A stretch of DNA of 64,000 nucleotides, taken from the NCBI RefSeq assembly GCF_014851685.1, contig NZ_JACVAC010000007.1:62001-126000 (forward strand), given 5' to 3'. The position numbers and the translations under genes were made by a program. The notes below the pieces were generated by a model. It ran no database searches, was not told where the DNA came from, and worked only from the letters and a program-made list of their open reading frames with translations. Positions 1-9,093 of the stretch are shown in pieces. This DNA comes from Pseudomonas sp. PDM05 (GTDB lineage Bacteria > Pseudomonadota > Gammaproteobacteria > Pseudomonadales > Pseudomonadaceae). Position 1 is the first letter of the stretch; each line of letters starts with the position of its first letter.

Positions 1-1
1 G

Positions 2-388
2 GCGCAAACCCGCGAACTGTTCATCCCGCAGATGCTCAACCTGCAAGCCATCGGCGGCGTCAGCTTCAAGAAAGGCTGCTACACCGGCCAGGAAATCGTC
101 GCGCGCATGCAGTACCTGGGCAAACTCAAACGCCGCCTGTACCGTTTGCGCCTGGATACGCTTGAAACACCCGAGCCAGGCACCCCGCTGTTTTCGCCCA
201 GCCATAACAGCTCGATCGGCGAAGTGGTGATTGCAGCAAAAGCTGACCAGACGATTGAACTTCTGGCCGTATTGCAAGCCGAAGCTGCCGATAGTGGCGA
301 TGTGCATCTAGGCAGCCTTGAAGGCCCCGCCCTGCACCTGCTTGACCTGCCATACACACTCGACCGCGATCGAGAGATCCAGCGTTAA
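2..388 (+). CDS. ygfZ: YgfZ/GcvT-family folate-binding protein, 3' part
   Basis: This is the C-terminal 128 residues of a YgfZ-type protein; the 5' end lies outside the window. The reading frame is open from base 2, and the signature KGCYTGQE, diagnostic of the YgfZ/GcvT-like family, is present. Family members bind tetrahydrofolate and support Fe-S cluster enzymes and tRNA modification (MiaB) in the cytoplasm. The Cys of KGCYTGQE is the conserved family cysteine. The gene ends 36 bp before an HDOD gene on the same strand and could share its transcript. Family assignment is firm; physiology is from the family. Confidence 0.9.
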   Translation, partial: AQTRELFIPQMLNLQAIGGVSFKKGCYTGQEIVARMQYLGKLKRRLYRLRLDTLETPEPGTPLFSPSHNSSIGEVVIAAKADQTIELLAVLQAEAADSGDVHLGSLEGPALHLLDLPYTLDRDREIQR

Positions 389-424
389 TCGCCGTACCTT
401 TTGGCAACACCCTAGAGATCCTGA

Positions 425-1246
425 ATGAACAAGCTGGCGGAAAAAGTCCAACAGGCTTTGATTACGGCCATCGGCAACGATGATCTGGTTCTGCCGACAT
501 TACCCGAAGTGGCGCTGCAAATTCGCCAGGCCGCCGAAGACCCGGAAATCAGCATCAGCCACTTGAGCAAAGTGATCGGGCGCGACACCGCGCTGTCGGC
601 GCGCCTGATCAAAGTGGTCAACAGCCCGCTGTTGCGTGCGACCCAGGAAGTCACCGACCTGCACACCGCCATCACCCGGCTGGGCACCAACTACAGCAGC
701 AACCTGGCCATCGGCCTGGTGATGGAACAGATCTTCCACGCCCGCTCCGAAACGGTCGAACAAAAGATGCGCGATGTCTGGCGCCGCAGCCTCGAAGTGG
801 CAGGCGTCAGCTATGCATTGTGCCGCAGCCACAGCCAGCTCAAGCCGGACCAGGCAGCCCTTGGCGGCCTGGTGCATCAGATCGGTGTGCTGCCGATCCT
901 GACCTACGCCGAGGACCACTATGAACTGCTATCGGACCCGATCGCCCTCAACCACGTGATCGACAGCATCCACCCACTGCTCGGCGACAAGCTGCTGCAC
1001 GGCTGGGATTTCCCGGAGATGCTGGCCAGCCTGCCGGGGCAATACCTGAACCTTGAACGTGACTCCGCCAGCCTCGACTACATCGATCTGGTGCAAATCG
1101 CCATGCTGTATTGCCATCGCGGCACCGACCACCCCTTGGCGGATGTGGTGGTTTCCACACTCCCCGCGCTCAAGAAGCTACGCGTCGATCCGTACAGCGA
1201 AGCCCTGCGCGCCGAGCTGGATGAAGCACGCTCGATGTTCTACTGA
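425..1246 (+). CDS. HDOD domain protein
   Basis: A 273-aa soluble protein made almost entirely of an HDOD domain, beginning around residue 20 with LPTLPEVALQIR and continuing through the Ser/Asn region RLIKVVNSPLL. HDOD proteins are catalytically silent relatives of HD phosphohydrolases that act as signalling scaffolds, often tied to c-di-GMP, chemotaxis or stress pathways. No GGDEF, EAL or kinase domain is attached. It follows ygfZ by 36 bp and its stop abuts the convergent tctE stop, so the two genes meet tail to tail with no spacer. The exact role cannot be read from sequence. Confidence 0.85.
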   Translation: MNKLAEKVQQALITAIGNDDLVLPTLPEVALQIRQAAEDPEISISHLSKVIGRDTALSARLIKVVNSPLLRATQEVTDLHTAITRLGTNYSSNLAIGLVMEQIFHARSETVEQKMRDVWRRSLEVAGVSYALCRSHSQLKPDQAALGGLVHQIGVLPILTYAEDHYELLSDPIALNHVIDSIHPLLGDKLLHGWDFPEMLASLPGQYLNLERDSASLDYIDLVQIAMLYCHRGTDHPLADVVVSTLPALKKLRVDPYSEALRAELDEARSMFY

Positions 1247-2632
1247 TCAACCGGCGATAAAGCTCACCCGCACCTTCAATCCCGCCAGTTCGCCATCGTG
1301 CAGGCTGATCTGCGCCAGGTGCGCGCGGCAGATCTCGCCGACAATCGCCAGCCCCAGGCCAGAGCCCAAGCCCTGCTGGCTGCGGCGGTAGAAGCGCTCG
1401 AAGACCCGGTCGCGCTCATCCAGCGGGATGCCCGGGCCATCGTCCTCCACTTCCAGTACCGCCGGCGCCGTGACCCGCAAGATCACATTGCCACCCGGTG
1501 GTGTATGGGCCAGGGCGTTGTCCACCAGGTTGCTCAACAACTCGTTCAACAGCGTCGGCTCGCCGCGCAGCCACACCGGCTCATCGGCCTCCAACGCCAA
1601 CGCCACACCGCGTGCATGGGCCAGCGGCGCCATGGCCATGCCCAGCTCCCGGGCCAATTGGCTCAGATCGAGCAGTTGCGCACCGCCCTCGGCAATCGCC
1701 CGTGCACCGTTTTCGATACGCGCCAACGACAACAGCTGATTAGCCAGATGGGTCAGGCGATCCGTGCCCTGTGCCGCGCTTTCCAGGGTGCTGCGCCAGG
1801 TCGGTGGGTCTTCGGCACGCAGGCCCAACTCCAAGCGCGCCTTGAGCGCCGCCAGCGGTGTGCGCAGCTCGTGGGCCGCGTCGGCAATAAACTGTGCCTG
1901 GCGCTCGAACTGGCCACGCAGGCGTTCGGTGAAGTGATTGAGCGAACGCACCAACGGGCCGAATTCATGCTGCACTTCCACCAACGGCAGCGGCCGCAGA
2001 TCATCGGGCTGGCGCTCTTCCACGGCGGTGCGCAAACGCTCCAGCGGGCGCAACGCGGCGCTCACGGCAAACCACACCAACAGCAAGGCACCGACGGCAA
2101 GCATGCCCAAGCGCAGCAAGGTATCAGCCATCAGGCTGCGCGCCATGCTCACACGGGCTTCGTCGGTCTCGGCCACGCGGATCTCCGCCATGCCGTTCAT
2201 GTTTGGCTCGGAGACCGCCTTGAGCAGGCTCACCACACGCACCGGCTGGCCCAGGTAGGTGGCGTCGTAGAATCGCGCCAACGCCGGGTAATCATCAGTG
2301 CGCGGCGTGCCGGGTGGCGGGCCGGGAAGGTTTTCGTAGCCGGAAATCAGCTTCTGATCAATATCATTGACCTGATAGTAAATACGCCCGGCGCTGTCGT
2401 AGGCAAACGTGTCCAGGGCCACATACGGCACGTTGGCACTGAGGGTGCCGTCGACCTGGGTCAGGCCGGCGGCGATGGTCCGCGCCGAGGCGAGCAAGGT
2501 GCGGTCGTAGGCGGTGTCAGCGGCCTCGCGCCCGTTCCAGTAGGCACTCATGCCGCTGGCGAGCATCAACAACACCAGCAACAGCGCCAGGTTCCACAAC
2601 AGGCGCCAGCGCAAACTGCTGGGTTTATGCAT
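1247..2632 (-). CDS. tctE: Sensor histidine kinase TctE
   Basis: A 461-aa inner-membrane kinase. TM1 is at about residues 13-30, a periplasmic sensor of about 140 residues (2CSK_N type) follows, and TM2 is at about 172-192. Then come HAMP and HisKA with phospho-acceptor His254 in AAHELRTPL, the N box around Asn372, DGPGIP at 398-403 and GSGLGLAI at 423-430. The start is placed at the Met of MHKPSS, which overlaps the tctD stop by 8 bp as in coupled pairs; an upstream Met ten codons earlier would extend further into tctD. With TctD it should sense tricarboxylates and control the divergent opdH-tctCBA genes. The name is supported by context and by the known Pseudomonas arrangement. Confidence 0.88.
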   Translation of the reverse strand: MHKPSSLRWRLLWNLALLLVLLMLASGMSAYWNGREAADTAYDRTLLASARTIAAGLTQVDGTLSANVPYVALDTFAYDSAGRIYYQVNDIDQKLISGYENLPGPPPGTPRTDDYPALARFYDATYLGQPVRVVSLLKAVSEPNMNGMAEIRVAETDEARVSMARSLMADTLLRLGMLAVGALLLVWFAVSAALRPLERLRTAVEERQPDDLRPLPLVEVQHEFGPLVRSLNHFTERLRGQFERQAQFIADAAHELRTPLAALKARLELGLRAEDPPTWRSTLESAAQGTDRLTHLANQLLSLARIENGARAIAEGGAQLLDLSQLARELGMAMAPLAHARGVALALEADEPVWLRGEPTLLNELLSNLVDNALAHTPPGGNVILRVTAPAVLEVEDDGPGIPLDERDRVFERFYRRSQQGLGSGLGLAIVGEICRAHLAQISLHDGELAGLKVRVSFIAG

Positions 2633-3296
2633 CGCGCGCTTCCAGCAGGTAGCCGAGGCCACGAAAGGTCACGATGGCGATGGGCTGGCCATCGAGTTTT
2701 TTGCGCAGGCGGTGCACGTAGATTTCGATGGCATCGGGGCTGGCTTCTTCGTCCAGGCCGAACACCTGGGACGCCAGCTGCTCTTTACTCATGACCCGCC
2801 CCGGACGTGCAATCAGCGCCTCAAGCACCGCCTGCTCGCGGGACGTCAACGTCATCAGTTCGCCCCCCACCGTAAAGCGCCGGGTATCCAGGTCATAGAC
2901 CAACACACCACACGCCTGCTGGCGCTCGCCGCCCAACACACTGCGCCGCAGCAACGCCTTGACCCGCGCTTCCAGTTCCGTCAGTTCAAAAGGCTTGGCC
3001 AGGTAATCGTCGGCGCCGAGGTTCAGGCCGTGCACGCGATCCTTCACATCACTGCGCGCGGTCAGCATCAACACCGGCAGATTTTTCCCACGCGCCCGCA
3101 AGCGTGCGAGCACCTCGAAACCGTCCATGCGCGGCAGCCCCACATCGAGGATCGCCGCCGCGTATTCCTCGCTGCTCAAGGCCAGGTCCGCGGCCACGCC
3201 ATCGTGCAACACGTCGACGGTCAACCCCGTGCTCTTGAGCGCCTGGGCAACACTTTCGGCGAGTTGCAGGTGGTCTTCAACCAACAGGACACGCAT
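2625..3296 (-). CDS. tctD: OmpR-family response regulator TctD
   Basis: A 223-aa response regulator. The receiver domain has acidic residues in LLVEDH, phospho-acceptor Asp51 in ILDVGLPRMDG, and the conserved Lys in LAKPFEL. A C-terminal winged helix (about 125-220) contains LTSREQAVLEAL and EIYVHRLRKKL. It is translationally coupled to tctE. The 235-bp gap to the divergent opdH contains three 11-bp-phased direct repeats that suit OmpR-type binding. The expected role is activation of citrate/tricarboxylate uptake. Confidence 0.92.
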   Translation of the reverse strand: MRVLLVEDHLQLAESVAQALKSTGLTVDVLHDGVAADLALSSEEYAAAILDVGLPRMDGFEVLARLRARGKNLPVLMLTARSDVKDRVHGLNLGADDYLAKPFELTELEARVKALLRRSVLGGERQQACGVLVYDLDTRRFTVGGELMTLTSREQAVLEALIARPGRVMSKEQLASQVFGLDEEASPDAIEIYVHRLRKKLDGQPIAIVTFRGLGYLLEARDA

Positions 3297-3383
3297 GGAT
3301 TTGTACCTCGTTCAGGGGTGGTCGACGCCACGCTTTGGCGGGCAGTTTACAGGCGCAACCTGCCCTGTGAAGCCCGAAAACAT

Positions 3384-3413
3384 TGAAAGGTGGTTGAAAG
3401 GTTAGTGAAAGCT
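3384..3413. promoter_or_regulatory. Candidate TctD binding site, three phased repeats
   Basis: TGAAAGGT, TGAAAGGT and TGAAAGCT start at 3384, 3395 and 3406, exactly 11 bp apart, between divergent tctD and opdH. One-turn-phased direct repeats are typical of OmpR/PhoB-family operators. Assignment to TctD is inferred from location. Confidence 0.5.
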
Positions 3414-3531
3414 TCGCCCTTTAGCATCCAGACACGGTGGTCTTTGCCCACTGAGCTGCCTGAGCCGCAGCGCCCGAAAAACGCCTCGAAGCGTTTTCGC
3501 CAAAATAAGAACAATAACGGAGTACACCACG

Positions 3532-4824
3532 ATGCTGTCGACACAGCCCCAGGCATTCTCGCCTGTGCGTTTTTCCCGTCTGACCCAGACCGCCCTTGCC
3601 AGCGCCGCTGCCCTTGCCGGCTTTTCGCCGCTTAGCCAGGCTGCCTTCTTCGAAGACAGTAGCGGTACCCTGGAAACCCGCAACATGTACTTCAACCGCG
3701 ACTTCCGCGACGGCACCAGTGCACAGCAATCCAAACGCGACGAATGGGCCCAGGGGTTCATGCTCAACCTGCAATCGGGCTACACCGACGGCACCGTCGG
3801 CTTTGGCGTGGACGCGTTGGGCATGCTCGGCGTCAAGCTCGACTCCAGCCCCGACCGTACCGGCACCGGCCTGCTGCCCACCCATGATGACGGCCGCGCC
3901 GCCAACGAATACGCCAAGCTGGGCCTGACCGGTAAAGTGAAGATCTCTGCCACCGAGCTGAAGATCGGCTCATTGGCCCCCGAACTGCCGATCCTCAAGC
4001 CCAACGACGGACGCATCCTGCCGCAAACCTTCAATGGCGGCCTGGTCACCTCCAAGGAGTTCAAGAACCTGGTGTTCACCGGCGGCCGCCTGGACAAAGC
4101 CAAGGACCGCGACGACACCAATTACGAAGACATCGCCCTCAACAACAAAAACAGCCGCTTCGTCAGTGGCGCCACCGGCAAGCACTTCAACTTCGGTGGC
4201 GTGGACTACAAATTCGCCGACAAGATCACCGGCAGCTACCACTTCGCCCAGCTCGATGACGTGTACCGCCAGCACTTCCTCGGCCTGGTCGCCGCCCGCC
4301 CGATGGGCCCCGGCACCTTCTCCACCGACCTGCGCCTGGCCATCAGTGATGACACCGGTAGCGCCCGTGGCGGCAAGATCGACAACAAATCCCTCAACGG
4401 CCTGTTCAGCTATGCCCTCAATGGCCATAAGCTCAGCGCCGGCTACCAGCACATGTCCGGTGACAATGCGTTTCCGTATGTGGATGGCAGCGACCCGTAC
4501 CTGGTCAACTTCGTGCAGATCAACGACTTTGCCGGCGCCGAAGAACGCTCCTGGCAAGCGCGCTACGACTACGACTTCGCCAAACTGGGGATTCCCGGCC
4601 TGAGCTTCATGAGCCGCTACATCTCGGGTGACAACATCCAGCTCAAGAACGGCGACACCGGCAAAGAGTGGGAACGCAACAGCGAGATCAAATACGTCGT
4701 ACAGAGCGGCACGCTCAAGGATGTGGCCGTGCGCCTGCGTAACGCCACGTACCGCTCCAACTATTCAGCCCGTGATGCGGATGAAATGCGCGTGCTGGTC
4801 AGCTACAGCATTGCGCTTTGGTAA
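3532..4824 (+). CDS. opdH: OprD-family outer-membrane porin OpdH
   Basis: A 430-aa porin with a signal peptide ending near SPLSQA/AFFED (about residue 37). The OprD-family hallmark ETRNMYFNRDFRD follows the signal, and the protein ends in the aromatic beta-strand YSIALW, as in outer-membrane beta-barrels. OprD porins are 18-stranded, substrate-specific channels; OpdH is the tricarboxylate (cis-aconitate/citrate) channel. It is the first gene of opdH-tctC-tctB-tctA, 34 bp upstream of tctC, and is probably controlled by TctD from the upstream gap. Specificity is inferred from the tct neighbours. Confidence 0.88.
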   Translation: MLSTQPQAFSPVRFSRLTQTALASAAALAGFSPLSQAAFFEDSSGTLETRNMYFNRDFRDGTSAQQSKRDEWAQGFMLNLQSGYTDGTVGFGVDALGMLGVKLDSSPDRTGTGLLPTHDDGRAANEYAKLGLTGKVKISATELKIGSLAPELPILKPNDGRILPQTFNGGLVTSKEFKNLVFTGGRLDKAKDRDDTNYEDIALNNKNSRFVSGATGKHFNFGGVDYKFADKITGSYHFAQLDDVYRQHFLGLVAARPMGPGTFSTDLRLAISDDTGSARGGKIDNKSLNGLFSYALNGHKLSAGYQHMSGDNAFPYVDGSDPYLVNFVQINDFAGAEERSWQARYDYDFAKLGIPGLSFMSRYISGDNIQLKNGDTGKEWERNSEIKYVVQSGTLKDVAVRLRNATYRSNYSARDADEMRVLVSYSIALW

Positions 4825-4858
4825 CAGCCACTCATAACAACAATGACGGAGATAGAAA

Positions 4859-5842
4859 ATGACCCCTTCACTGCGTAAATTGGCCCTCGCCGCCGGCTGC
4901 ATGCTGTTCGCCGGCCAACTGCTGGCCGCCGAAGAACCCAAGCGCCCGGAATGCATCGCCCCGGCCTCCCCCGGCGGTGGTTTCGACCTGACCTGCAAAC
5001 TGGCGCAAAGCGCGCTGGTCAACGAGAAGTTGCTGAGCAAGCCGATGCGCGTGACCTACATGCCCGGCGGCGTCGGCGCGGTGGCCTACAACGCGGTGGT
5101 CGCGCAGCGCCCTGCGGATGCCGGCACCCTGGTGGCCTGGTCCAGCGGTTCGCTGCTGAACCTGGCGCAGGGCAAGTTCGGCCGTTTCGATGAAAGCGCC
5201 GTACGTTGGCTGGCAGCGGTCGGCACCAGCTACGGTGCCATCGCAGTGAAAAACGATTCGCCCTACAAGACCCTCGACGATCTGGTCAAAGCCCTGAAGA
5301 AAGATCCGGGCAGTGTCGTCATCGGTTCCGGCGGCACCGTCGGCAGCCAGGACTGGATGCAAACCGCCCTGATCGCCAAGGCCGCCGGGATCAACCCGCG
5401 TGAGCTGCGCTACGTGGCCCTCGAAGGCGGCGGTGAAATCGCCACCGCCCTGCTCGGCGGTCACATCCAGGTGGGCAGTACCGACATCTCCGACTCCATG
5501 CCACACATCCTCAGCGGTGACATGCGTCTGCTGGCGGTGTTCTCCGAAGAGCGCCTGGACGAGCCGGAAATGAAGAACATTCCGACGGCCAAAGAGCAAG
5601 GCTACGACATCGTCTGGCCAGTGGTGCGCGGTTTCTACCTCGGGCCAAAAGTCAGCGATGCCGACTACGCCTGGTGGAAAGATGCGTTCGACAAACTGCT
5701 GGCCTCCGACGAGTTCGCCAAGCTGCGTGACCAGCGCGAGCTGTTCCCGTTCGCCATGACCGGCCCGGAGCTGGACACCTACGTGAAGAAACAGGTGGCT
5801 GACTACAAAGTGCTGGCCAAAGAGTTTGGCTTGATCCAGTAA
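4859..5842 (+). CDS. tctC: Tricarboxylate-binding periplasmic protein TctC
   Basis: A 327-aa Bug/TctC-family solute-binding protein. The signal peptide spans about residues 1-24 (cleavage near LLAA/EE). The mature protein begins with the ligand-binding signature PASPGGGFDLTCK and later has GSGGTVGSQDWM and GGHIQVGS, typical of the family. It captures citrate-like substrates that entered through OpdH and delivers them to TctBA. It is separated from tctB by 129 bp containing an inverted REP pair, which may lower expression of the membrane subunits relative to this abundant binding protein. Confidence 0.93.
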   Translation: MTPSLRKLALAAGCMLFAGQLLAAEEPKRPECIAPASPGGGFDLTCKLAQSALVNEKLLSKPMRVTYMPGGVGAVAYNAVVAQRPADAGTLVAWSSGSLLNLAQGKFGRFDESAVRWLAAVGTSYGAIAVKNDSPYKTLDDLVKALKKDPGSVVIGSGGTVGSQDWMQTALIAKAAGINPRELRYVALEGGGEIATALLGGHIQVGSTDISDSMPHILSGDMRLLAVFSEERLDEPEMKNIPTAKEQGYDIVWPVVRGFYLGPKVSDADYAWWKDAFDKLLASDEFAKLRDQRELFPFAMTGPELDTYVKKQVADYKVLAKEFGLIQ

Positions 5843-5850
5843 ATGCCCTC

Positions 5851-5950
5851 TGTGGGAGCGCGCTTGCCCGCGAAAAACGTCAACGATGACGCGTGCGGCC
5901 TGGATACACGCGGCGCCCTTGCATTCTTCGCGAGCCACTGCGCTCCCACA
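5851..5950. repeat. Inverted pair of REP-type palindromes (REPIN-like)
   Basis: A 24-bp arm starting TGTGGGAGCGCGCTTG (5851-5874) is repeated in inverted orientation at 5927-5950 with few mismatches. The TGTGGGAGC...GCGAA form is the usual Pseudomonas REP sequence. The pair lies inside the tct operon between tctC and tctB and could fold into a long hairpin in the mRNA. Confidence 0.8.
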
Positions 5951-5971
5951 AAAGCGGCCTAGGAGTTTCCT

Positions 5972-6430
5972 ATGCTTTTACAACGCATTTTCGCCAGCGT
6001 GATGCTGCTGGTCTGTGCCGGTCTTGCGCTGATGGCGTGGCCGTACCAGGCCGCATTTTCCTACGAGCCGGTCGGGCCTCGTGCCTACCCGCTGCTGATG
6101 CTCGGGCTGATGAGCCTGGGCCTGATCTACATGATCATCCGCCCACAGCCGACCAAACACACGGAAGAAGAACCGGCGCTGGATCGCGAGACCCTGATCA
6201 AGATCGGCATCTGCGTGGCGCTGCTCATCGTGTTCGCCGCCACCTTCGAGCCTCTGGGTTTCATCCTCAGCAGCATGCTGATCGGCATCCCCATGGCGCG
6301 CCTGTATGGCGGCCGCTGGTTGCCGAGCGTGGTGATCGTCAGCCTGATGGCCGTGGGCCTCTATCTGCTGTTCGATAAAGCCATGGATGTTCCGCTGCCC
6401 CTCGGCCTGCTCGACGTTCTGGAGAACTGA
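5972..6430 (+). CDS. tctB: Tripartite tricarboxylate transporter small subunit TctB
   Basis: A 152-aa integral membrane protein with about four transmembrane segments (about 5-24, 38-52, 70-92 and 105-140), matching the size and topology of TctB. It partners TctA in the inner membrane. The start has an AGGAG sequence 6 bp upstream. The next ATG (tctA) follows the stop by one base, so the two subunits are coupled. Confidence 0.88.
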   Translation: MLLQRIFASVMLLVCAGLALMAWPYQAAFSYEPVGPRAYPLLMLGLMSLGLIYMIIRPQPTKHTEEEPALDRETLIKIGICVALLIVFAATFEPLGFILSSMLIGIPMARLYGGRWLPSVVIVSLMAVGLYLLFDKAMDVPLPLGLLDVLEN

Positions 6431-6431
6431 T

Positions 6432-7946
6432 ATGGATACTTTCAGCTATTTGGGCCAGGGCTTCGGCGTTGCACTGTCCCCGTACAACCTGGTGACCGCG
6501 CTGTGCGGCACCTTGATCGGCACCGTAGTCGGCCTGTTGCCGGGCCTGGGTCCGATCAACGGCGTGGCCTTGCTGATCCCGATTGCATTCGCCCTGGGCT
6601 TGCCGCCGGAGTCGGCGTTGATCCTGCTGGCGGCCGTGTACCTGGGCTGCGAATACGGCGGCCGGATCAGTTCGATCCTGCTGAACATTCCGGGCGAAGC
6701 CTCCACCGTAATGACCACCCTCGACGGTTACCCGATGGCCCGCAAAGGCCTGGCGGGTGTAGCGCTGTCGTTGTCGGCGTGGAGTTCGTTCATCGGCGCG
6801 TTCATCGCCACCTGCGGCATGGTGCTGTTTGCACCGTTGCTTGCCAAATGGGCGATTGCCTTCGGTCCGGCGGAATATTTCGTACTGATGGTGTTCGCGA
6901 TTGTCTGCCTCGGCGGTATGGCCGGTGACAAACCGTTGAAGACCTTTGTTGCAGCGCTGATCGGCCTGTTCCTGTCGGCGGTGGGCATCGACGCCAACAG
7001 CGGTGTGTACCGCTTTACCGGCGACAACATCCACCTCACCGACGGCATCCAGTTTGTGGTGTTGGTGCTGGGTCTGTTCTCCATCAGCGAGATTCTGTTG
7101 CTGCTGGAAAAAACCCACCGTGGCCAGGAAGCCGTGAAAGCCACCGGACGGATGATGTTCAACCTGAAGGAAGCATCCGCTGTCTTCTTGGTGAATATCC
7201 GTTGTGGCCTGCTGGGCTTCATCATGGGCGTGCTGCCTGGCGCTGGCGCAACATTGGCCTCAGCGGTTGCCTACATGACCGAGAAACGCATGGCCGGTGC
7301 CAGCGGCAAATTCGGCCAGGGCGACATGCGCGGCCTCGCCGCCCCGGAAACCGCGATCGGCGCATCCGCCTGCGGTGCCCTGGTGCCGATGCTGACCCTC
7401 GGCGTACCCGGTTCGGGCACCACGGCGGTGATGATCGGCGCATTGTCGCTGTACAACATCACGCCCGGCCCGCTGCTGTTCCAACAGCAACCGGACATCG
7501 TCTGGGGCCTGATCGCCTCGTTGTTTATCGCCAACATCATGCTGGTGATCCTCAACATCCCGATGATCCGCATCTTCACGCGCATCCTCGCCGTGCCGAA
7601 CTGGGCGCTGGTACCGGTGATCGCGATCATCACCGCGATCGGTGTGTACGCCGTTCACGCCACCACCTTCGACCTGTTCCTGATGGTCGGCATCGGCATC
7701 TTCGGCTACATCCTGCGCAAGCTCGACTTCCCGCTGTCGCCAGTCCTGCTGGGCTTTATCCTCGGCGGCTTGATGGAGCAGAACCTGCGCCGGGCGCTGT
7801 CGATTTCCAACGGTGCGCTGGACATCCTCTGGTCGAGCCCGATCACCTTTGGTGTGTGGGTGCTGACCGCGCTGATGCTGGCTTTACCGCTGGTACGGAT
7901 CTATCGCAAACGTGCCCTGCAGCGTCGTGCCGTGGCCGATGTCTGA
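6432..7946 (+). CDS. tctA: Tripartite tricarboxylate transporter large subunit TctA
   Basis: A 504-aa polytopic protein with about 11-12 membrane segments. It carries the TctA motifs GLLPGLGPINGVALLIP near the N terminus and GVLPGAGATLASAVAY plus LGVPGSGTTAVM in the middle, the duplicated glycine-rich motifs of the family. The start is set at MDTFSYLG, one base after the tctB stop; an in-frame Met 45 bp upstream lies inside tctB. It forms the sodium/proton-coupled translocation channel for citrate-type substrates with TctB and TctC. Confidence 0.95.
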   Translation: MDTFSYLGQGFGVALSPYNLVTALCGTLIGTVVGLLPGLGPINGVALLIPIAFALGLPPESALILLAAVYLGCEYGGRISSILLNIPGEASTVMTTLDGYPMARKGLAGVALSLSAWSSFIGAFIATCGMVLFAPLLAKWAIAFGPAEYFVLMVFAIVCLGGMAGDKPLKTFVAALIGLFLSAVGIDANSGVYRFTGDNIHLTDGIQFVVLVLGLFSISEILLLLEKTHRGQEAVKATGRMMFNLKEASAVFLVNIRCGLLGFIMGVLPGAGATLASAVAYMTEKRMAGASGKFGQGDMRGLAAPETAIGASACGALVPMLTLGVPGSGTTAVMIGALSLYNITPGPLLFQQQPDIVWGLIASLFIANIMLVILNIPMIRIFTRILAVPNWALVPVIAIITAIGVYAVHATTFDLFLMVGIGIFGYILRKLDFPLSPVLLGFILGGLMEQNLRRALSISNGALDILWSSPITFGVWVLTALMLALPLVRIYRKRALQRRAVADV

Positions 7947-8967
7947 AGTCACCTTTAAACATTGGTGGGGAACACCGCTGGTCGGCCTGGCCGGCGGTTA
8001 CCTGGCCAGCCTTGTCGGCTGGCCCTTGCCGTATATGGTCGGCTCGTTGCTGGCGATCATCCTGGTGCGCTGCCTCACGCCGTGGCAGTTGGCGGAGATT
8101 CCCGGCGGGCGCAAATGCGGCCAATGGGTGGTAGGGATTGGCATCGGCCTGCACTTCACGCCGTTGGTGATCGAGCAGGTGCTGAGCCATTTCGGGCTGA
8201 TCTTCTTCGGCGCGCTGATCACCAGCCTTTCCAGCGTGGTCGGCGTCTGGTTGATGCGGCGCAGCGGTGAAGACCGCGCCACCGCATTTTTCTCCAGCAT
8301 GCCGGGCGGTTCCGGGGAGATGGTCAACCTGGGCGCACGCAATGGTGCGGTGCTCAGCCGGGTCGCGGCGGGGCAAAGCCTGCGGGTGCTGGTGGTGGTG
8401 CTGTGCGTGCCGGCGATCTTCAAGTATGTGCTGGAAGGCGGCGCGCCACAGTTTCATCCGGCGCCGGTGAGTTGGCCGTGGCTGTTCGCGTTGTTTGCGC
8501 TTGGCGCATTGGTGGCCTGGGGTTGGCAGCATTTGCGTCAGCCAAACCCGTGGTTGTTCGGGCCGTTGCTGGTGAGTGCGACCGCCAGCGTCGTATGGGA
8601 TCTGCATATCGGCCTGCCCGATGGCGGCAGCCAGATCGGCCAGTGGTTGATCGGCAGCGGTTTGGGTTGCCACTTCAATCGTCAGTTCTTTCGCCGGGCG
8701 CCGTCGTTCATGGGCCGTACCCTGGTTGGTACGGCGTTGACCATGGCCTTGGCGACGTTGGCTGCGGTGGGATTGAGTGCGTTGACCCATCTGGATCTAC
8801 GCTCGCTGACCCTGGGCATGATGCCCGGCGGCATTGCCGAGATGAGCCTCACGGCCGAGACCCTGCAACTGTCGGTGCCGTTGGTGACGGCGATGCAGGT
8901 AATGCGCTTGTTGTTCGTGTTGTTTTTGGCAGAGCCGCTGTTTCGTCACTGGAACCGCCAAACCTGA
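7939..8967 (+). CDS. AbrB-family membrane protein
   Basis: A 342-aa AbrB/YdfB-family membrane protein with about 8-10 hydrophobic helices. It has two related halves, each with a glycine-rich MPGG segment (SSMPGGSGEM and GMMPGGIAEM). Members are often misnamed ammonia monooxygenase; the function is probably a transporter or regulator of transport. The ATG used overlaps the tctA stop by 8 bp, so it is co-translated with the tct operon, which suggests a link to carboxylate handling. Confidence 0.85.
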   Translation: MSEVTFKHWWGTPLVGLAGGYLASLVGWPLPYMVGSLLAIILVRCLTPWQLAEIPGGRKCGQWVVGIGIGLHFTPLVIEQVLSHFGLIFFGALITSLSSVVGVWLMRRSGEDRATAFFSSMPGGSGEMVNLGARNGAVLSRVAAGQSLRVLVVVLCVPAIFKYVLEGGAPQFHPAPVSWPWLFALFALGALVAWGWQHLRQPNPWLFGPLLVSATASVVWDLHIGLPDGGSQIGQWLIGSGLGCHFNRQFFRRAPSFMGRTLVGTALTMALATLAAVGLSALTHLDLRSLTLGMMPGGIAEMSLTAETLQLSVPLVTAMQVMRLLFVLFLAEPLFRHWNRQT

Positions 8968-8979
8968 TCTGCCATCGAA

Positions 8980-9002
8980 CAGTGGCCTCTCAAGGGCCAC
9001 TG
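8980..9002 (+). terminator. Hairpin after the tct operon
   Basis: CAGTGGCC (8980-8987) pairs perfectly with GGCCACTG (8995-9002) across a 7-nt loop, 13 bp after the last gene of the operon. There is no good T-run, so it may be a 3'-stabilising hairpin rather than an intrinsic terminator. Confidence 0.4.
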
Positions 9003-9093
9003 CCATTCGTCTGAACTGTCAAGTCTGACAGCTAGCCAAACGCTCTCGTCACGATGATCAATGATGTGCACATGCCTATCGAGGACTGTGATC

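Noticed and set aside
1298..2794. 498-aa open frame antisense to tctE/tctD
   Set aside because: Gln/Arg/His-rich shadow of high-GC coding DNA; the opposite strand has clear histidine-kinase motifs.
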